From SXTU01 sp964496695 (GTDB taxonomy: Bacteria; Verrucomicrobiota; Verrucomicrobiia; Limisphaerales; SXTU01): a stretch of DNA of 64,000 nucleotides. Below the pieces are notes generated by a model. It was given only the letters and a program-made list of their open reading frames with translations. It did not search any database and was not told the DNA's origin. Below are positions 40,800 through 49,335 of the stretch, piece after piece; position 1 is the first letter of the stretch; each line of letters begins with the position of its first letter. The stretch spans positions 1 through 64,000 of the forward strand of contig CAZCBE010000023.1 in assembly GCA_964496695.1 (NCBI GenBank), in the 5' to 3' direction. The position numbers were made by a program, and so were the translations under genes.

Positions 40800-42082
40800 C
40801 GGGTGGCGCTGACTTCATCCGTGACCAGTTCCATGCCGCTCTCGATCGAGCCGCTGGCGACTTCGGTGTGGAGACCGTCGCTCAGGCCTTTCGTGAACGA
40901 GAGGGCGGCGAGCTGCCCGTTGCGGACGGTCCAGACGCGCTGCTCCTTGATCTTGGTGTCCGGCTCCTCGATTTTGCTGTCGTTCATGCCGGGCGGACGG
41001 GGAAGGAGCATTCCCACCAAGCCACCGCCGCGCGAGGAGCCGGACGCGCCTTTGGTGGACGGCGCGAATCGCAGGGCGGCGTTGGGCACCAAGACAACGT
41101 TGTCCCGCTGGTTCACCGTGATGACAGCGGTGGCCGTCATGCCCGGCCGCAAAGCGAGGCTGGAGTTGTCCACCTTGAGCACGGTCTTGTAAGTCACCAC
41201 TCCCTCGACGGTCTGCGAGCCGTAACGCACTTGCGTGATGCGCGCCGGGAAGGTCCGGTCAGGATAGGCGTCCACGGTGAAGTTGGCGTCCTGCCCTGCC
41301 TTGACCTGACCAACGTCGGCCTCATCCACGTCCACCTGCAATTCCATTTGGGAGAGATCCTCAGCCAGGGTAAAGAGGGTCGGTGCCTGGAACTGCGCGG
41401 CCACGGTCTGGCCCGGCTCGACGGCGCGTTTGAGAACCACGCCGTTGATGGGCGACTTGATGACCGCCTTGGTGATGTCCGTGCGGACCACATCCAGCGC
41501 CGCCTGCGCCTGTGCTACCGACGCCTTGGCGCTGGCCTCGTCGGCCTTGTGGCGGGCGAGGTTGGCCTTCGCGGTGTCGAGATCGTTTTGCGACGGCGTC
41601 TTCCCACCGCTCAGTTCATGGACGCGATTGAGACGACCGAGTTGAGCCTCGGCTTCCTGCACACTGGCCTGCGCCTGGAGAACCTTGGCGCGGGCGGCTG
41701 CGAGCGCAGCCTCGTTTTGCTGGGCCTGCACATCGAGCCGGGTTGTATCGAGCCGGGCTAACACCTGGCCGACTTTCACCTCGGAGTTGTAATCCACGTC
41801 CACCGACTTGATGGTGCCGGAAACCTCAATGCCTACATCCACCTTCTTGAGCGGCTCCAACGTTCCGGTGGCGCTCACGGTGACGACGAGGTTGCCGCGT
41901 TTGGCGGGCTCGGTGACATACTTCACGAGCTGCGGCTTCCTGCCCTGCAAGGTGAAGAGCAGGACTGCGACCAGCAGCGCGGCCAAGGCTAAAAGCCACC
42001 AGCGGCGGCGGCGAGGTTTCGCTTCGGAGAGACCGAGCGTCTTGGCGACCTCTTCGGTTTGAAGTGTGGGAGTGTTGCTCAT
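40796..42082 (-). CDS. MacA-type periplasmic adaptor (HlyD/RND-MFP family)
   Basis: Protein of 428 residues from ATG 42082. One N-terminal membrane anchor (WWLLALAALLVAVLLFTLQG), then a lipoyl half (VDVDYNSEVKVGQVLARLDT), an alpha hairpin rich in Ala/Gln (residues about 100-195), the second lipoyl half (IKSPINGVVLKRAVEPGQTV) and beta-barrel and membrane-proximal domains (VLKVDNSSLALRPGMTATAV). It links the inner-membrane transporter to the TolC-like channel. Overlaps both neighbours by 4 bases. Confidence 0.9.
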   Translation of the reverse strand: MSNTPTLQTEEVAKTLGLSEAKPRRRRWWLLALAALLVAVLLFTLQGRKPQLVKYVTEPAKRGNLVVTVSATGTLEPLKKVDVGIEVSGTIKSVDVDYNSEVKVGQVLARLDTTRLDVQAQQNEAALAAARAKVLQAQASVQEAEAQLGRLNRVHELSGGKTPSQNDLDTAKANLARHKADEASAKASVAQAQAALDVVRTDITKAVIKSPINGVVLKRAVEPGQTVAAQFQAPTLFTLAEDLSQMELQVDVDEADVGQVKAGQDANFTVDAYPDRTFPARITQVRYGSQTVEGVVTYKTVLKVDNSSLALRPGMTATAVITVNQRDNVVLVPNAALRFAPSTKGASGSSRGGGLVGMLLPRPPGMNDSKIEEPDTKIKEQRVWTVRNGQLAALSFTKGLSDGLHTEVASGSIESGMELVTDEVSATR

Positions 42083-43551
42083 GGCTGTTTCGATGAAGAG
42101 GTTTGTTTTGCAGCCACGGGGACGGCACTGGGTGTCCACCCGCCGCCGAGGGCTTTGTAGAGACCAATCAAGTTGGAGGTGACCTTGGCCTGGCTGACGG
42201 CGAGTTGGTCCTGCGTGGACAACAATGACTGCTGGGTGTCGAGCACGGTCTGAAAACTGACCAGCCCAGAGTCGTATTGGAAGCGGGCCAGTTCAAAAGC
42301 GCTTCCGCCAGCCTTCGCCGCCGCAGCGAGCGAATCGCGGCGCGTCTGCTCGTTGGCATAGGCGATCAAGGCGCTTTCGACATCCTTGAGGGCGGTCAGG
42401 ACCGTGCTCTCGTAGAAGCTCAACGCCTCTTCCTGCTTCGCGGTTTGCAGCTTGATGTTCTGCCGGATGCTTCCGCCATCGAAGACCGTCCACGCGGCTT
42501 TGGCCAAGCCTTGGGCCGCGCGGGCACTCGCGGAGTAGAGGTTGGCGTATTCGAGAGACTCCAGCCCGAGGGTTCCGGCCAGGGAAAAACTCGGATAGAG
42601 CTGCGCCTTGGCGACGCCGATTTGGGCCGTCTGCGCGGCGAGTTGCCGCTCGGCGGTGCGGACGTCAGGGCGCCGCCGCAGCAGATCGGCCGGCATTCCA
42701 ACGGCCACCCCGACCGGTGCGCTGGGAACGGGTTGCTGCTCCGCAAGCAGGTCCCGTAACGCGCCGGGCGGTTGACCGAGCAGGACGGCCAGACGGTATT
42801 TCGCCTGCTCAAGGCTGGTGCGCAGGGTGGGCAACTGAGCACGAACCTGCTCCAGACTTTGCTTGGCTTGGTCCTCGTCCAGTTGTGTGGTCAGCCCGGC
42901 CTCGCGCCGCCAGCGTGTGATGTCATACGTCCCGGCACGAGTAAGCACGCTCGACTCGGTGATCGAAAACAACTCCTGATACGACCGAACCTCCACGTAA
43001 TTGAGCGCCACCTCGGCCAGAAGGCTGACCTGCACATCACGCAGACTTTCTTGAGATGCCTGCCAGCTTGCGGTGGCCGACTCCAGCGAGCGGCGCTTGC
43101 CGCCGAAGAGGTCCAGTTCCCAACTGGCATCCAGGCCTGTGGCGTAAAAATCTGTGGTTTGACCGTTCCCGACTTCCTTGCTGGCCTTGGTTCGACTGGC
43201 CGAGGCATTCGCGCCCACGGCGGGAAAGAGACCGGCTTTGGCCATGCCTCGCTGGGCACGGGCCTCTCGCACGCGGGCCTCGGCTTGGCGAATATCCAGA
43301 TTGCCCGCTCGCGCCCGCTCCACCAAATCCGAGAGGATCGGGTCGTTGAACACAGTCCACCAGCGCTCGATGAGGTTGGTGTCGGCGGCGTTTCCCGTGA
43401 GGCCACCCTGAAGCTCGCTGTTCCAGTTGGCTGGCGTTGCCGTTTGTGGTGGCTTGTAATCGGGTCCCACGGTTTTGCAGCCTGAGCTGCCGAGCAAACA
43501 GGAGGCGAAAACGACCGCAAGGCAGATGAATTTGGCAGCTTTACGTTTCAT
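42079..43551 (-). CDS. TolC/NodT-family outer-membrane efflux lipoprotein
   Basis: Protein of 490 residues from ATG 43551 (MKRKAAKFICL). A lipoprotein signal ends in GSSGC, followed by the NodT/OprM start KTVGPDYKPPQ. Two repeats of the TolC fold are visible, each with long helical stretches; typical segments are LDEDQAKQSLEQVRAQLPTL, VGVAVGMPADLLRRRPDVRT and QAKVTSNLIGLYKALGGGW. It is the outer-membrane channel for the MacAB-type pump encoded next. It overlaps the TetR gene by 11 bases. Confidence 0.9.
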   Translation of the reverse strand: MKRKAAKFICLAVVFASCLLGSSGCKTVGPDYKPPQTATPANWNSELQGGLTGNAADTNLIERWWTVFNDPILSDLVERARAGNLDIRQAEARVREARAQRGMAKAGLFPAVGANASASRTKASKEVGNGQTTDFYATGLDASWELDLFGGKRRSLESATASWQASQESLRDVQVSLLAEVALNYVEVRSYQELFSITESSVLTRAGTYDITRWRREAGLTTQLDEDQAKQSLEQVRAQLPTLRTSLEQAKYRLAVLLGQPPGALRDLLAEQQPVPSAPVGVAVGMPADLLRRRPDVRTAERQLAAQTAQIGVAKAQLYPSFSLAGTLGLESLEYANLYSASARAAQGLAKAAWTVFDGGSIRQNIKLQTAKQEEALSFYESTVLTALKDVESALIAYANEQTRRDSLAAAAKAGGSAFELARFQYDSGLVSFQTVLDTQQSLLSTQDQLAVSQAKVTSNLIGLYKALGGGWTPSAVPVAAKQTSSSKQP

Positions 43552-44236
43552 CGCGTCTGTCCTTTGGGAGTGGCGCCCGGAAGGCTGCGGCTGCAAATGC
43601 CACAAAGCGCTGAATGTAGGTCTCGGCATCAACGCGAAACCGGGGGAGTCCGGGCGGCGGCTTCCGATCCAGCAGCAGCAAGGATTGATGCAGACCGCCC
43701 ATGAGCAGGTGCATCCGCCAGAAAACATCGTCGGGTGAAAGATTGGGCATGGCCCGTGACAGTGCGGCGTCAAAGCGTTTCACTACCGCCGTAAAGTGGC
43801 TCCGCATCACCCTTTCCATGACCGGATTCGGATCCACAAAGCACCGGGCCATCAATTTGCCAAATGTGATCCCGCCGCGCTTGGGATCCATCGCTTCCTC
43901 CACCACCGGCCGAAATATAGCTTCGAGGACGGCTTCCAATTTTGGAGGCCGGCCGCCCGCAGCCCTTTCGACAGCTTCAAGCGCCCGAAGTCGTTCCTGG
44001 GTGCTCGGTATCAGTCGCCGCTCGAAAACCGCCTCGATGAGCCGGTCCTTGGTGCCGAAGTGGTAGTTGATGGCTCCGAGATTGGCTTCAGCCGCCGCGA
44101 TGATGTCCCGAATTGACACGGCATCGAGGCCACGTTCGGCGAACAGGCGCTCGGCCACCTCGAGCACCCTTTCCCGGGTCTCGGCGGGTGCCTTCTTCGC
44201 CTGTTCTCTGATTGATGCGCGCTTTTTCATTTTCAT
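43541..44236 (-). CDS. TetR/AcrR-family repressor of the efflux operon
   Basis: Protein of 231 residues. An N-terminal helix-turn-helix (RVLEVAERLFAERGLDAVSI, then EANLGAINYHFGTKDRLIEA) is followed by a helical ligand domain of the CerR/YbiH-type C-terminal family (FRPVVEEAMDPKRGGITFGK). It is the first gene of the efflux operon. Two identical palindromes lie at and before its start codon, so it probably represses itself and the pump genes until a ligand binds. The ATG at 44236 is used; 44230 is an alternative start that would leave the operator outside the gene. Confidence 0.88.
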   Translation of the reverse strand: MKMKKRASIREQAKKAPAETRERVLEVAERLFAERGLDAVSIRDIIAAAEANLGAINYHFGTKDRLIEAVFERRLIPSTQERLRALEAVERAAGGRPPKLEAVLEAIFRPVVEEAMDPKRGGITFGKLMARCFVDPNPVMERVMRSHFTAVVKRFDAALSRAMPNLSPDDVFWRMHLLMGGLHQSLLLLDRKPPPGLPRFRVDAETYIQRFVAFAAAAFRAPLPKDRRDET

Positions 44237-44263
44237 ACGACCGTATTACCCATACGACCGTAT
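44235..44263. promoter_or_regulatory. Twin palindromic operators of the TetR regulator
   Basis: ATACGACCGTAT occurs at 44235-44246 and again at 44252-44263, 17 bases apart. Each is ATACG-N2-CGTAT, a perfect 5-base inverted repeat. The first overlaps the start codon of the regulator. The arrangement suits two TetR dimers. Confidence 0.75.
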
Positions 44264-44388
44264 GAACGTTTGTCAACTCTCCGCTTCGACAGGGTTCTTC
44301 AACGGCTCGCCGGTAATACGAGTTCCAGCTATTCCGCTTTCGCCGAGATTCGGCCTCCTGGCGGCCCCTTGGTCACTATTCAGACGGG

Positions 44389-44640
44389 CTAAAACGGCTG
44401 TATCAAGCCCACTAGATTCTGCTCTGGGTCATTGAACATGGCGAAGGTGTAGCCATCGGCGACCGTCCTCGGCACCGCCATGCTCGTTAACCTTGGCCAA
44501 GGCGTAGTCAATGTCAGCCACCTGCAAGTAAAAGGTGATGCCTTTTCCCCAGCCGACGACGCCGGGCTGCGCTTGGCCAATTCCACCGAGCAACGCGCCG
44601 CGCCACCAGGTCTTCGCGGCATCATACTGCGCAACGGAGC
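44389..44640 (-). pseudogene. Frameshifted VOC/glyoxalase-family fragment
   Basis: One frame has GIGQAQPGVVGWGKGITFYL and QVADIDYALAKVNEHGG; another, after a shift near 44470, has VADGYTFAMFNDPEQNLVGL and the family ending IQPF. Together these are the C-terminal half of a vicinal-oxygen-chelate protein. The N-terminal half is missing; a tRNA fragment lies just beyond. Confidence 0.55.
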
Positions 44641-44676
44641 CTGCACCCCGGCAGCCGACCAACCGTCGCGTAAACG

Positions 44677-44704
44677 TTGGTGCCCCCGCCAGGAATTGAA
44701 CCTA
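44677..44704 (-). tRNA. 3' fragment of a tRNA (T arm, acceptor strand, CCA)
   Basis: On the minus strand the T arm CTAGG-TTCAATT-CCTGG is followed by CGGGGGC and ACCA. A matching 5' acceptor strand (GCCCCCG) or an anticodon arm is not found in the preceding 100 bases, so this is only the 3' quarter of a tRNA, as left by site-specific integration. Confidence 0.5.
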
Positions 44705-44744
44705 GATGTCAGCGCACGGCGCGCCCCGGCCTGAACCGACGCCA

Positions 44745-45878
44745 TCAAGGCGATGTGCGTGTCCGTTCGCAGAGGCCGGGGCTACCACCCAGGCAACGGC
44801 GATACAACTGCTCCACCGCGTCCGCCATGTGCTCCACGCCGTGCCGCTCCTCCACCTGCGTGCGGCCACGTTCCTGCATCACGCGCGTCGCGTCGCGATT
44901 TTCGCACGCCTCGCGAAGCACCGCCGCCAGCGCCGCGTCGTCTCCGGCGGGGAAAATCCGTCCGGTCACGCCCGCCTGGATGGCGATGGGAATTCCGCCG
45001 GCATCGCTGCCCACCACGGACGTCCCGCAGGCCAGGGCTTGCAGCGCAACTTGTGGAATCCCCTCGTGCAGCGACGGGATTACCAGCACATGCAGCGCCC
45101 TGAGAATCGCAGGAATATCGTCCCGGTGTCCTGTGAACTGCACGGCATCGTCGAGACGCAGCTTCGCGATTTCTTCCTCGATGGGCCGTTTGGAGAGTCC
45201 GTCGCCGACCAGCACCAGCCGCACCGGAAATCCCTGGTCGCGCAGCCGCCGCGCCGCACGCACGAGCGTCACATGCCCCTTGGCTTGGCGCAGCACGGCC
45301 ACCAGGCCGACGAGCGGCCAGCCAGCCTGGCCCGGGGGCGCGGGGAACTCGGCCCTGGTGCCGGCCGGTGAAAAGACGTCGAGATCAATGCCCGTGGGAA
45401 TCGTGCTTACGCGCGCCTCGGTGAAGCCGAACTCACGCCGGAATTGCTCCGTGATTTTCGGGCTGGTGGTCACGAGCTGGTCCGCCAGCGCCTGATACAC
45501 GACGCGGCTCACCCAACGGCTGGCAATCGGCACTTCGAAATGCCGCGCGCGCACAATGAGCGGCACGCCCGCCAGCCGGCCCGCGATCCCCGCCCGCCAG
45601 CCGTCGCGCGAACTGTGCGGGCAAGCCACGTCTACCCGCTCCGCCTTGAACCAACGCGCCAGCCGCAGCACGGCTGCGGGCAGTCTCAACTTGCGGTCGT
45701 CCAACGCCTGCGGCGCGAACCCGCGCTCGCTCGCCTTCGCGAACACCTGGCTGCGTTCCGGCGCGGCGAGGAGCATCCGGTGCCCGCGCCGACGCAGTGC
45801 CTCCATCTCGGTCAGGATGCGGATTTCCTGCCCGCCCCAGCCCAGCGAGGTTTCCGTGTGTGCGATGGTGAAGGTCAT
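44745..45878 (-). CDS. Family 4 glycosyltransferase
   Basis: Protein of 377 residues with the two-Rossmann GT-B plan. N-terminal domain: HTETSLGWGGQEIRILTEME; C-terminal domain: GLVAVLRQAKGHVTLVRAAR, LVLVGDGLSKRPIEEEI, FTGHRDDIPAILRALHVLVI and the nucleotide-sugar EX7E region SLHEGIPQVALQALACGTSV. It transfers a sugar from a nucleotide donor to an unknown acceptor, probably in lipopolysaccharide or surface glycan assembly. It overlaps the stop of the response regulator gene by 4 bases. Confidence 0.88.
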   Translation of the reverse strand: MTFTIAHTETSLGWGGQEIRILTEMEALRRRGHRMLLAAPERSQVFAKASERGFAPQALDDRKLRLPAAVLRLARWFKAERVDVACPHSSRDGWRAGIAGRLAGVPLIVRARHFEVPIASRWVSRVVYQALADQLVTTSPKITEQFRREFGFTEARVSTIPTGIDLDVFSPAGTRAEFPAPPGQAGWPLVGLVAVLRQAKGHVTLVRAARRLRDQGFPVRLVLVGDGLSKRPIEEEIAKLRLDDAVQFTGHRDDIPAILRALHVLVIPSLHEGIPQVALQALACGTSVVGSDAGGIPIAIQAGVTGRIFPAGDDAALAAVLREACENRDATRVMQERGRTQVEERHGVEHMADAVEQLYRRCLGGSPGLCERTRTSP

Positions 45879-46330
45879 CGGAGGCCATCTGAAATGCCAA
45901 TCGTCCGTTGCTTTTTGGGCGGTGCGGTTGCAGCAGCCCCCGTTGCCTCCAAGGCACCCAGAAGGTCGCTGACAAGAAACGGCTTGCGCAACAAGGCGCA
46001 GAAACCGGCCTGAGTGGCTGCCTCACAAGTGAAATCACCGCGACCGGTGGCCAGCAAGATCTTCACGGCCGGTGCAATCGCATGCACCAGGCGGCACAGC
46101 TCCAGGCCGTCCAAGCCCGGCATTTCCAAGTCCGTGATGATGCAGGCGAATGCGTGCGGTGCCGACCTGAATGCCGCCACCGCCATGAGGCTGTCACGGT
46201 AGCACGCAACCTCAACCTCGTAGTGGCGCTGAAGTAGCGTCCTCATCAGACTCAGGGCGCGTTCATCGTCGTCCACGAGCATCCAGTGCGTGCGGTGCGT
46301 GAGGTTCATTTCGGAATTCAGGGTGTTCAT
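45875..46330 (-). CDS. Single-domain response regulator
   Basis: Protein of 151 residues from ATG 46330. A receiver domain with the acidic pair in WMLVDDDERALSL, acceptor Asp in IITDLEMPGLDGLEL, LLATGRG at the Thr position and the Lys in LLRKPFLVSD. No output domain; the last 20 residues are a variable tail. It overlaps the genes on both sides by 4 bases (46327-46330 and 45875-45878), placing it between an unknown small protein and a glycosyltransferase, which is an unusual operon. Confidence 0.85.
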   Translation of the reverse strand: MNTLNSEMNLTHRTHWMLVDDDERALSLMRTLLQRHYEVEVACYRDSLMAVAAFRSAPHAFACIITDLEMPGLDGLELCRLVHAIAPAVKILLATGRGDFTCEAATQAGFCALLRKPFLVSDLLGALEATGAAATAPPKKQRTIGISDGLR

Positions 46331-46662
46331 GACTGGAATCCTTGCAACCGATACTGTGTGGGGGAATTGGGCTGGCGGCACTTCCGCAGCCTTGGAAGGA
46401 CAAATTTGGTCACGAGGAAATCAGTCCGTGAAACCAGCTGGGCGGTGGACGCAGCACGGCAAAGCTTCCAATCCAGCTCCGACACGGCTAAGGACTGGGG
46501 TGGCAAGCAGCCCTGTGCGCGGGCTTCCAGCCAACTTGTGAACTGCCCGGCCGCGAGAATGCGCTGCATCGCCGACCGAAGGCTCAGATGCAATTCGCGG
46601 GCTTGCCTGTGCCTCCGTTCCAACACACTCACGATGGACTTGGAAACCGGCGTCGTTTTCAT
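46327..46662 (-). CDS. Hypothetical protein, first gene of the response-regulator/glycosyltransferase operon
   Basis: 111 residues, mostly helical and basic (VLERRHRQARELHLSLRSAM, QFTSWLEARAQG, then LVTKFVLPRLRKCRQ). I do not recognise a family. It is supported by the exact ATGA overlap with the response regulator and by a triple PmrA-type box 25 bases before its ATG. Could be a leader or a false frame, but the context argues for a gene. Confidence 0.5.
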   Translation of the reverse strand: MKTTPVSKSIVSVLERRHRQARELHLSLRSAMQRILAAGQFTSWLEARAQGCLPPQSLAVSELDWKLCRAASTAQLVSRTDFLVTKFVLPRLRKCRQPNSPTQYRLQGFQS

Positions 46663-46686
46663 TGGCGGAAGCTTGTGCGTGATTTG

Positions 46687-46714
46687 ATTAAGCCTCGATT
46701 AAGCCTCGATTAAG
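46687..46714 (-). promoter_or_regulatory. Triple PmrA-type box
   Basis: On the minus strand CTTAAT occurs three times with an exact 11-base period and the spacer CGAGG each time. This matches the PmrA box (YTTAAK-N5-YTTAAK). It points toward the gene starting at 46662, only 25 bases away, so a transcript would be nearly leaderless. Confidence 0.65.
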
Positions 46715-46781
46715 GCGGGCCAATCTGGCTTCGGGGAAAGTCCCTAGAGTCTATCGCATCGAATCATCAACCGGGAAGCTG

Positions 46782-48356
46782 TCACCGCATCCCTCCGGTG
46801 CCGGAACTGCTCCCACCCAGACCAGAACTCCCCGTCGAACCACTGCCGCTGCCAGCCTGGCCACTCGTTCGGGAGGTCTGGCTTTGCGTGCCGCCAGTCG
46901 TAGTGCCCCGTGTGGTCGTGCCGTTGACAGTCGTGGCCTGCCGTGATGACGAGCTGCCATTCAGCGCGGGGAAGAGACCTTGCAGGATTGCTTGAATCTG
47001 CGCGGGGTCGCTGTTTTCCACTGGGATGACGAAAACTTTCTGCTTCCGCGCCGGGTCGCCGTCGAGCTGCGCGATGATGCCGGCGATCTGGTGCATAAGG
47101 ACCGGTGTGGCGCTCACAAGCAACGAGCCGGTGCGCGTGTCTGCGACCGTGTTGACACGGCCCTGCTTGAGCCGGCGCTCGCTCGCGCCGGCGGACGCGC
47201 CGTCGCCATCCGCCGCCGCATTGCCACCAGCCAGAAAACCGCCCGGCCCGCCGAACTGCGGGCCACCGCGGCTGCCCTGATTGCTGCCCGATGAAGCGTC
47301 GGGAAAAAGACTCTTGAGCGTGCTCGCCAGGTCTTCCGGCTGCGCGTTCTTCAGCTTGAACACGCGCAGTTCGGTTACGTCCTCGACTGGCACGTCCACC
47401 TGTTTCACCACGTCCTCGATGAGCGGCATCTGCTCCTCCGGCGCGGTGACGATGAGCGAATTGCTCTGCTCGTCCATGGCGGCCACCACGCGCGGCGTGG
47501 AGACCCGACCGGTGCTGCCGCGGGTGCCGTTGCCCGCGTCGCCGCCACCGAAAGCATTCGGGCCAAAACCGCCCGGTCCGCCAATAGGACCACCGGTGAA
47601 GGTTTGTTGAACTTGGTTGCCGCCGGAGCCGCTGCGGCTGTTGTCCGCTGCAAACAAATCCTTGAGCACGGTTGCGAGCGCCTTCGCGTCGGCGAACTTG
47701 AGAGCGAAGACCTTCACGGCGGAGAAGGCAGCGATGGGCGTGTCGAGCGCCTTCACGACTTCCACCATGCGGCGGACATTGGCCTGGGTGTCGGTGAGCA
47801 CGAGCGCGTTCGCGCCTTCGTTGGCACTCAGGCCGGAGGCGGACGCCAGCAGCGGGTCGAGGTTAGCCAGCAACTGCTGCGCGTTGATGAACTTCACCGG
47901 GATGATCTGCGTGACGAGATCGTCGGTGGGCGGGATGTCGTCCGGGTTGTCGCCACGCCGGACGTGCGTGTTGCGACGCCTCGCTTCGTCGAGACTGACG
48001 ATGGACAGCGTGCGTTCGCTGCGGATGGCCCCGAGGCCGTTGCGGGCAAGCGCGGAGTTGAGCACAGTCACAGCCTCGTCGCGGGTGAGCGGGTCGCTGC
48101 TCCACACAGTCACCCGACCGCCGATTTCCACCTTCGGCGTGATGACGAAACCAGCGGCCTCGCCGAAGTAGTCGAGCACCTGCTCCAGCGGCACGCCGCG
48201 GAAGTTCAGCCGCAGCACCTTGTCGGTTTCAGAGGCGGCCTTCGCGACTGCGGGCGGGGCAGCGTTCGCGGGCGCGGGCGAAGTTTGTGCCGAGGCGCTC
48301 GCCTGCCAGCCGAGCGCGACGGTGACGAGAAAAATGCGGGTCGGATGCGTTTTCAT
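46782..48356 (-). CDS. Secretin N-domain protein lacking the secretin pore
   Basis: Protein of 524 residues with a signal peptide (IFLVTVALGWQASASA). Residues about 45-110 are an N0/STN-like domain (VLRLNFRGVPLEQVLDYFGE), then three NolW/N1-type domains: VTQIIPVKFINAQQLLANLD, VFALKFADAKALATVLKDLF and LRVFKLKNAQPEDLASTLKS, with long Gly/Ser linkers, and a last one near VFVIPVENSDPAQIQAILQG. The C-terminus is a Ser/Gly/Thr-rich tail. The beta-barrel secretin domain of GspD/PilQ is absent, so it cannot form a channel itself. It may be a periplasmic scaffold. Follows a Gly-rich protein gene by 78 bases on the same strand. Confidence 0.75.
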   Translation of the reverse strand: MKTHPTRIFLVTVALGWQASASAQTSPAPANAAPPAVAKAASETDKVLRLNFRGVPLEQVLDYFGEAAGFVITPKVEIGGRVTVWSSDPLTRDEAVTVLNSALARNGLGAIRSERTLSIVSLDEARRRNTHVRRGDNPDDIPPTDDLVTQIIPVKFINAQQLLANLDPLLASASGLSANEGANALVLTDTQANVRRMVEVVKALDTPIAAFSAVKVFALKFADAKALATVLKDLFAADNSRSGSGGNQVQQTFTGGPIGGPGGFGPNAFGGGDAGNGTRGSTGRVSTPRVVAAMDEQSNSLIVTAPEEQMPLIEDVVKQVDVPVEDVTELRVFKLKNAQPEDLASTLKSLFPDASSGSNQGSRGGPQFGGPGGFLAGGNAAADGDGASAGASERRLKQGRVNTVADTRTGSLLVSATPVLMHQIAGIIAQLDGDPARKQKVFVIPVENSDPAQIQAILQGLFPALNGSSSSRQATTVNGTTTRGTTTGGTQSQTSRTSGQAGSGSGSTGSSGLGGSSSGTGGMR

Positions 48357-48434
48357 GGGTTTAACTAGTTGGTGGTTTCGTCACAGCCGCCGGCTTGTCC
48401 ACTGCCCGCCGGCGGCGGCTGCGCGCACCACGGG

Positions 48435-49055
48435 TTACTTCAACAGCCCTACCACCACGGCCACAGCTTCCTGCCGCACGGAGAGAATCTGGCGGAGTTC
48501 CTCCTGCGCCTGCTCCAACTGCACTTCCTTCGCGCGCCGCGTAGCGCGCAGCTTGGCGAGCTTGGCTTTGACTTCCTCGGTGGGAGCCTTGGCTTCGAGC
48601 GACTTTTGCAACGCCTCGGCCTCGGGGTCGGCCTGACGGTTGAAGCCGCCGGGTCCGCCCGGCCCGGCCACGTTATCGCCACCGGGCGGACGACCGCCAT
48701 CAGGGCCGCCTCGCCTGCCGCCGAATCCGCCCGGTCCACCGGGGCCGCCAAATCCCGGCCCGCCGAACATTCCGCCGGTGGCGCGGCGCGCATCCATGAC
48801 CTTCGCGATGCGCTCGGAAATCAGCTTCCACTCCGCGTCGTCTTTCACTTCGAACGTTTCGCGGAGTCTTTCCAACATTTGTCCGCGCATCTGCTCCGGG
48901 TTAAAGGCTCCGGGACCGGATGGTTCCTGGGCAGGTAACTTACCGGTGCCGAGGGTGAGCGTGATCGCAATTGCGAGTGCGGCAATGGTGCCGAGGGAGG
49001 GGGCAATGGCGGCGGCGAATGTTTCAAAGATTCGAAAATCAGAGACGGTTTTCAT
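48435..49055 (-). CDS. Exported Gly-rich protein with coiled-coil C-terminus
   Basis: 206 residues from ATG 49055. An N-terminal hydrophobic segment (ALAIAITLTLGTGKLPAQ) suggests export. The middle has MRGQMLERLRETFEVKDDAE, WKLISERIAKVMDARR and a glycine-rich stretch (GGPGFGGPGGPGGFGGRRGG); the end is a charged helix (VKAKLAKLRATRRAKEVQLE, AQEELRQILSVRQEAVAVV). I do not recognise a named family, though similar helical proteins are frequent in Verrucomicrobiota. It is the first gene before the secretin-like one and has PmrA-type boxes 106 bases upstream. Confidence 0.65.
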   Translation of the reverse strand: MKTVSDFRIFETFAAAIAPSLGTIAALAIAITLTLGTGKLPAQEPSGPGAFNPEQMRGQMLERLRETFEVKDDAEWKLISERIAKVMDARRATGGMFGGPGFGGPGGPGGFGGRRGGPDGGRPPGGDNVAGPGGPGGFNRQADPEAEALQKSLEAKAPTEEVKAKLAKLRATRRAKEVQLEQAQEELRQILSVRQEAVAVVVGLLK

Positions 49056-49160
49056 GATTTGTCTGGTTTGCGGCAACTACACCGAGCGTGCCAATTACGG
49101 GCGGTCAGTGCAGTGTGAGATGCGTTGTGCTTCTCATGCCGCAACACTGGCATGGGCTGC

Positions 49161-49177
49161 ATTAAGGTGGGGTTAAG
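49161..49177 (-). promoter_or_regulatory. PmrA-type box before the Gly-rich/secretin-like genes
   Basis: On the minus strand CTTAAC-CCCAC-CTTAAT, 11-base period, one mismatch to the YTTAAK-N5-YTTAAK consensus. It lies 106 bases upstream of 49055 and points toward that gene. Confidence 0.5.
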
Positions 49178-49278
49178 CGAAAATGAAGCTGACTTGCCTG
49201 GCATCCTCATGGTCGGCAACCGAAGTTCCGGCCTGACCTCCGATACGATACGGAGCGCCTTGGAAACGAGATTGCAGC

Positions 49279-49295
49279 CTTAATCTTGTCTTAAT
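49279..49295 (+). promoter_or_regulatory. PmrA-type box before the NHL-repeat gene
   Basis: Plus-strand CTTAAT-CTTGT-CTTAAT, a full match to the PmrA box. A possible -10 (TAGGCT, 49306-49311) follows, and the gene starts at 49336. Confidence 0.65.
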
Positions 49296-49335
49296 CCTGC
49301 CGTGCTAGGCTGCCGCCGCTAAAAAAGCACCACGC

